The translations under genes were made by a program, and so were the position numbers. Of a stretch of 64,000 nucleotides of DNA, positions 58,141 through 64,000 are shown in pieces. Source of the DNA: Microbispora hainanensis (GTDB lineage: Bacteria > Actinomycetota > Actinomycetes > Streptosporangiales > Streptosporangiaceae); NCBI RefSeq assembly GCF_006874475.1, contig NZ_VIRM01000027.1, forward strand, positions 1-64,000, in the 5' to 3' direction. A model generated the notes under the pieces. It worked only from the letters and a program-made list of their open reading frames with translations, searched no databases and had not been told where the DNA came from. Each line of letters starts with the position of its first letter. The first letter of the stretch is position 1.

Positions 58141-59175
58141 TCAGGGCTTCGGCGGGGCGGTGCTCTCCCGTACGACGAGGGTCGTGGCGAACTCCTTGCG
58201 GTGATGGGGGAGGGGTTCGCCCCGGGCGAGCGTCACCAGCATGGTGGCCGCCGCCCCGGCCATCTCGGCCAGCGGCTGGTGGATCGTGGTCAGCGGCGGG
58301 ATGGCCCATCGCATGGGAGGCATGTCGTCGAAGCCGACGACGCTGAGGTCATCGGGGATGCGCAGCCCCAGTCGGTTGGCCGCGTGGTAGACCCCGATGG
58401 CCTGGCCGTCGTTGGAGGCGAAGACGGCCGTGGGCGGGTTGGGCAGGCGCAGCAGCCGGTGGGTGTGCGTCAGGCCGTCCTCGATCTGGTAGTCGCCCTG
58501 GCAGATCAGGTCCGGGTCGACGGGCACCCCGGCCGTGTCGAGCGCGGCGCGGTAGCCGTCGAGACGGGCCCGGCTCGACAGCGCGTGCGGCGGTCCGGTG
58601 ATGATGGCGATCCGCCGGTGGCCCAGTTCCAGCAGGTGGCGGGTGGCGGTGAGCCCGCCGTTCCAGTTGCCCGCGCCCACCGAGGGGACGCGGTGTCCCG
58701 GGTCCCCGGTCGGGTCGAGGAGGACGAGAGGGATCTTGTGCGTGGCCAGCCGCTCACGCTGGAGGTCGGTCAGGCTGGAGAAGACCGCGATGACGCCGGC
58801 GGGGCGGCGGCCGAGCACGTCCTCAAGCCAGTCGGCGCCGGGGACGTGGTTGCCCTGCAGCTCGGAGATCGCCACGGCCATGTGGTGCTCGCGCGCGACC
58901 TGCCCCACCCCTCGGGCGATCTCCGTCGGGTAGTCGCCCGCCAGCTCGTGGAAGACCAGCTCCAGCACGGCGGCAGGGCTGGAGCGCCGCCGCTGCCTGC
59001 GGAAGCCGTGCTCACGGATGAGGCCCTCGATGAGGGCGCGGGTCTCCGGCGCCACCGCGGATCGGCCGTTCACCACCTTGGAGACCGTCGCCTTCGACAC
59101 TCCGGCGAGTTCGGCAAGCTGCGCGAGGGTCAGCGGCTCTGGGACGGATGCGGACGGCTCGTCGACAACGGTCAC
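58141..59175 (-). CDS. LacI-family transcriptional repressor
   Basis: 344 aa. HTH LTLAQLAELAGVSKATVSKV and hinge NGRSAVAPETRALIEGL, sugar-binding core, C-terminus KEFATTLVVRESTAPPKP. Paralogue of the LacI gene at 41163-42203. GTG 59175 starts the frame. About 100 bp upstream lies CGAAAAGTTTCG, an operator-like palindrome of the form used by actinobacterial LacI regulators of glycan use, suggesting autoregulation. No sugar operon is adjacent. Confidence 0.92.
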   Translation of the reverse strand: MTVVDEPSASVPEPLTLAQLAELAGVSKATVSKVVNGRSAVAPETRALIEGLIREHGFRRQRRRSSPAAVLELVFHELAGDYPTEIARGVGQVAREHHMAVAISELQGNHVPGADWLEDVLGRRPAGVIAVFSSLTDLQRERLATHKIPLVLLDPTGDPGHRVPSVGAGNWNGGLTATRHLLELGHRRIAIITGPPHALSSRARLDGYRAALDTAGVPVDPDLICQGDYQIEDGLTHTHRLLRLPNPPTAVFASNDGQAIGVYHAANRLGLRIPDDLSVVGFDDMPPMRWAIPPLTTIHQPLAEMAGAAATMLVTLARGEPLPHHRKEFATTLVVRESTAPPKP

Positions 59176-59276
59176 GAACCGCAGTCTAACGTCGCTGTGG
59201 GGGCGAAACCCTGAATGTTTCGGTGATAAGCCGAATAATTTCAGTGTGTCATCAGGTTCGCGCTGCATGCCGAGTG

Positions 59277-59288
59277 CGAAAAGTTTCG
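59277..59288. promoter_or_regulatory. LacI-type operator candidate
   Basis: CGAAA-AG-TTTCG, a perfect inverted repeat; it resembles CGAAAsTTTCG-type sites of actinobacterial LacI repressors. It is followed by overlapping GTTTCGGAAAC. Confidence 0.6.
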
Positions 59289-59297
59289 GAAACCGGT

Positions 59298-60158
59298 TTA
59301 GACAGCCGGTGCCGGCGTGCTGAACGCGCTGGTAGCGGTGAGGGATGCGAGGCGCTCCGCGTCCTCGGTGCCGGGCTCGGCCGTGTAGACCATGATGCGC
59401 AGGTCGCTGCCCGTCACGGTGAGCACGTCGCAGTCCAGCGTCAGGGGACCGGCCTCCGGATGGTCGATGATCTTGTGCCCGGCCTCGTGCCGGCTGACGG
59501 CGCCGGAATCCCACAGCTCGGCGAACCGGCCGCTGTTCGCGCGCAGATCCGCGACCAGCCGCCGCAGCCGCTGGTCGGCCGGGTAGCGGTCGGCGGTCGC
59601 ACGCAGGTCGGCGACCAGGGCCGCCTCGAACGCCCGCAGGGACTCCGGAGTGTGCCGGGTCCGGCCGCCGGGGCCGAGGAAGTGCCGCCAGACGGCGTTG
59701 CGCTGGTCGCCGCGCCACTCCGACGGGTCGCCCATCAACGCGGCGTACGGCGGGTTGGCCAGCAGCAGCGTCCAGCACGCGTCGAAGACCGCGACGGGCG
59801 TGCCGTCCAGCCGGTCGAGCAGCCGCCGTACGCTCGGGGTGATGTGCGCCGGCACCGTCTTCGGGCTCGGCGGCGCCAGCCCCGCCAGCCGGAACAGGTG
59901 CGCGCGTTCGGTGTCCGTCAGCCGCAGGGCCCGGGCCAGGGCCTCGACGATCTGGGCCGACGGATGGGAGGCCCGGCCCTGTTCGAGGCGGGTCACGTAG
60001 TCGACGGAGATCCCGGCCAGCAGGGCAAGCTCCTCGCGGCGAAGACCGGCCGTGCGCCGCTGTCCGCTCGCGGGCAGCCCCGCGTTCTCGGGCGCGACCC
60101 GGTCGCGCCAGCGGCGCAGCGCCTCGCCCAACGCTCTTGTCGTTCCCCCCGTCGCCAT
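59298..60158 (-). CDS. XRE-family regulator with MmyB-like ligand domain
   Basis: 286 aa. N-terminal HTH (TAGLRREELALLAGISVDYV with TRLEQGRASHPS) and a C-terminal MmyB/PAS-like domain (VAVFDACWTLLLANPPYAAL, WRHFLGPGGRTRH). Such regulators often control a neighbouring dehydrogenase or transporter; here the truncated MFS gene lies next to it (16 bp upstream of its start, same strand). ATG 60158 preferred over GTG 60164. Confidence 0.92.
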   Translation of the reverse strand: MATGGTTRALGEALRRWRDRVAPENAGLPASGQRRTAGLRREELALLAGISVDYVTRLEQGRASHPSAQIVEALARALRLTDTERAHLFRLAGLAPPSPKTVPAHITPSVRRLLDRLDGTPVAVFDACWTLLLANPPYAALMGDPSEWRGDQRNAVWRHFLGPGGRTRHTPESLRAFEAALVADLRATADRYPADQRLRRLVADLRANSGRFAELWDSGAVSRHEAGHKIIDHPEAGPLTLDCDVLTVTGSDLRIMVYTAEPGTEDAERLASLTATSAFSTPAPAV

Positions 60159-60173
60159 GCCCACCAGTCTGCA

Positions 60174-60929
60174 TCACCGGTGCCGGTCGAGCTCCTCGAA
60201 GAGGGCGGCCGCCCGTACGGCGGTGCCCTGAGCCCTGCGCCCGGTGCTCAGCAGCGCGAGGACCAGGATGCCGGCGCCGAGCCCGAGCACCAGCCACCAC
60301 ACGCCGTGCACACCGGCGACGGCGACGCCCAGAGTGGTGCCGGTCTGCCGGCCGGCCGAGGCCAGCGAGGCCGCCACCCCGGCCATGGATCGGGGCATGC
60401 CGGAGACCGCCGTGTTGGTGATCGGCGGGTTGACGGTGCCCAGGAAGACGCCGAACAGCAGATAGGTCGCGAGCACGGCCGGCAGCGGGGTGGCCGGTCC
60501 GAGCCAGAGCGACACGCCGCCGCCCAGCGCCAGCGCGGTCCCGGCGACCACCAGCGGCAGCCGGGGGCCGCGCGTGCCGACCAGCCGGCCCGTGAGCGGA
60601 GACAGCAGCAGGACCACCCCTCCGACCGGGAGCAGGCACAGCCCGGTCGCCAGCGCGGACAGGCCGCGTACGTCCTGGAGATACTGCGTCGTCACGAACA
60701 GGAACACGCCGAACCCGCACAGGGCGAACAACGCCGTCAGCACCGCGGAGCCGAACGGCACGCTGCGGAACAGGCGCAGCTCCAGCAGCGGATCGGCCAG
60801 CGGATCGGCGCGGCGCGGCTCGTACGCGAGGATGCCCAGCGCGGCGACGACGGCGACGGCGATCAGCCAGCCGATGCACGGCGCCAGGCCGCACAGCTCG
60901 AGGTCAAGCGCGGCGGCGGGCGGTGTGGC
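60174..60929 (-). pseudogene. DHA2-type MFS transporter, N-terminal half missing
   Basis: The frame encodes only the C-terminal half of a 14-TM EmrB/QacA-like exporter: LIAVAVVAALGILAYEPRRA, PLLELRLFRSVPFGSAVL, TTQYLQDVRGLSALATGL and LGTVNPPITNTAVSGMPRSM. The first seven TM segments, with motifs A and C, are absent; upstream the frame enters a 13-bp repeat and the promoter of the divergent MFS gene. A deletion seems likely. An internal GTG (60761) could still give a partial membrane protein. Confidence 0.75.
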
Positions 60930-60968
60930 CGCCTCGTCCAGTCGCCTCGTCCAGTCGCCTCGTCCGGG
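60930..60968. repeat. 13-bp tandem repeat, three units
   Basis: CGCCTCGTCCAGT units at the broken 5' end of the truncated MFS gene; may mark the deletion joint. Confidence 0.92.
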
Positions 60969-61018
60969 CCGGCCTCACCCGGTTGAAACGCATCCTCGAA
61001 TAGGGGTTCATTGCGTGC

Positions 61019-62295
61019 ATGCGCAGTCGCTTGAGGAAGCTCAAAGGCATGACTGGCGCCGCGGGCGGGTCTCTGGCGCGTAATCGCGAGTTCCGCCTGC
61101 TGTGGCTCAGCTTCACGATGTCCGTGGCGGGCGACCAGATCTTCCCCGTCACCGTCACCATCGCGGCCCTCAACGCGGGCGGCACCGCCTCGACCGTCGG
61201 CGCGATCTTCACCTGCCGGTGGATCGCGTTGATCGTGTTCGCGCTGCTCGGCGGGCTGTGGGCCGACCGGCTGCCCCGCCGTACGGTGATGGTCGCCTCG
61301 CTGGCCTTCCAATGCTGCGTCGCGGCCGTCGGGTTGAGCGGCGTCGCCTCGCCGTGGCTTCTCGCGCTGCTGGTCTTCCTCGTCGGAGGGGCGGAGGCGT
61401 TCCACCGGCCCGCATACCAGGCGTGCCTGTCCTCGGTCCTCACCCCCGCCCAGCGTCCGGCGGGCGCTGCGCTGACGGCCGTCTCCTGGCGGCTCGGCGC
61501 CATGATCGGGCCAGGTCTCGGCGCGTACGTCGTGACGGAGTGGTCCGCGAGGATCGGATTCCTCGCCGTGCTGACGGCCTATCTGCTCGGTCTCGTCCTT
61601 CTCCTGCCGTTACGCGAACCCGTCGTCACGCCGGGGCGGCGGGCGTCCGCCGTACGGGAGATCGCCGACGGCCTGTCCGAGGTCGTCCGGCGGCGGTGGG
61701 TCCTGGGGATCATCGTCGCCGTCGCGCTCCAGCAGATGTTCACGATCGCGCCGGCGCAGGTCCTGCTGCCGATCGTCTCCCGCGAGACCTTCGGCGGCGA
61801 CACCGTGTATGGCTCCGCCCTCGCCCTGCTGTCGGTCGGCGGCCTGGCGGGCGGGCTCGTCAGCATGAGGTGGAAACCCGGCCGGCCGGGGCTCGCCGGC
61901 GTCGCCGGGCTCGCCCTCTACGGCCTCGTGCCGCTCGCGCTCGCCTGGCCGGTGTCGCCGGAATTCGTGTACGCGTGCTACGTCACGGTGGGCCTGGGGC
62001 TGGAGATCTTCGCCGTTCAATGGGTGGTGAACCTCCAGAGGGAGATCCCTCCGGAGCGGCTCGCCCGGGTCACCTCCGTGGACTGGCTGGCCGCCTCGGT
62101 CATGACGCCCCTCGGCCTGACGCTCACCGGCCCGGTCGTCGCGGCGATCGGCCGCCCGGCGCTTCTGGCCATCGGCGTGGTGGCCGGATTCGCCGTGCCG
62201 ATCGCCACTCTTCTCCTCCGCGGCATGACCCGCTTCCAGAGCGACGCCCCCCGCGCTCGGCCTGAACTGAGATCGCCGAACTATGGTCGCAGCCC

Positions 62296-62299
<4 letters not shown>
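61019..62299 (+). CDS. MFS transporter (EntS/MFS_3-like exporter)
   Basis: 426 aa with about 12 TM segments. NREFRLLWLSFTMSVAGDQI, LGGLWADRLPRRTVMVASLA (motif A), GGAEAFHRPAYQACLSSVLT and SLLSVGG-like repeats in the C half fit the MFS_3 group that exports siderophores or drugs. ATG 61019 or the internal ATG 61049 may be the start. Its stop overlaps the epimerase gene as ATGA, so the two are coupled. Confidence 0.88.

Positions 62300-64000
<1,701 letters not shown>

Overview
The window is GC-rich DNA (roughly 70% G+C or more by eye) with dense, tightly packed genes, many GTG/TTG starts and many 4-nt ATGA/GTGA overlaps. GlnII-type glutamine synthetase, an F420-dependent LLM oxidoreductase, a DUF574-type methyltransferase, 13E12/DUF222 HNH proteins and an actinobacterial-type [NiFe] hydrogenase cluster all point to a filamentous actinomycete. 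Streptosporangiales is my best guess, not proven. I saw no rRNA, tRNA, IS element or CRISPR array.

Layout. 1-5.0 kb: truncated DUF222/HNH gene, PfkB-like kinase, PfpI/DJ-1 protein, DUF72 protein, LapA-like membrane protein, glnII. 5.1-8.6 kb: Zur-box-controlled zinc ABC transporter (binding protein, ATPase, two permeases). 8.6-15 kb: zinc alcohol dehydrogenase, glycogen-binding module protein, methyltransferase, and a decaying cluster of sigma factor, anti-sigma-like protein and ABC exporter with a truncation and a frameshift. 15-20.6 kb: quinone oxidoreductase, sulfite-oxidase-like enzyme, F420 enzyme, TauE/SafE exporter, ROK glucokinase. 20.7-23.8 kb: a three-gene signalling unit of SpoIIE-type phosphatase, B12-binding CarH-like sensor and STAS protein. 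23.9-38.8 kb: hydrogenase region. hypF is on the + strand; on the - strand a long coupled operon runs SIS2, HypC-like, SIS1, hhyS, hhyL, NifU-like, DUF5947, DUF6084, an unknown 425-aa protein, endopeptidase, a 39-aa membrane peptide, hypA, hypC, hypD, hypE. A LysR/SDR pair sits inside. No hypB is present. 39-48.8 kb: GlsB-like protein, two-component system, LacI regulator, phosphoribosyltransferase, DUF1918 protein, bifunctional FBP aldolase/phosphatase, CBS protein, acyltransferase, YihY and AI-2E membrane proteins. 49.5-52 kb: full-length DUF222/HNH gene, an inverted relative of the one at the left edge. 52.4-64 kb: secreted proteins, LysR/VOC pair, patatin, small-molecule enzymes, LacI and XRE regulators, one truncated and one intact MFS transporter, an epimerase, and a partial rifamycin phosphotransferase.

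How the genes work together. The small subunit carries a CxxD instead of CxxC proximal-cluster motif, which marks a high-affinity group 1h (atmospheric H2) hydrogenase. Its maturation genes lie in the same coupled operon, apart from hypF nearby and hypB elsewhere. The two SIS proteins flanking a variant HypC have lost different parts of the GmhA active site and may form one mixed enzyme. The phosphatase/B12/STAS trio looks like a partner-switching pathway with a possible light or cobalamin input.

The most unusual structural feature is about 30 short tandem repeats (period 9-24 bp), mostly at gene ends and gene junctions. Periods inside genes are multiples of 3, while junction repeats often have periods of 11, 13 or 14. 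At two operon junctions the start/stop overlap itself is amplified with a 14-bp period, so that each unit forms a mini-ORF whose stop overlaps the next start.
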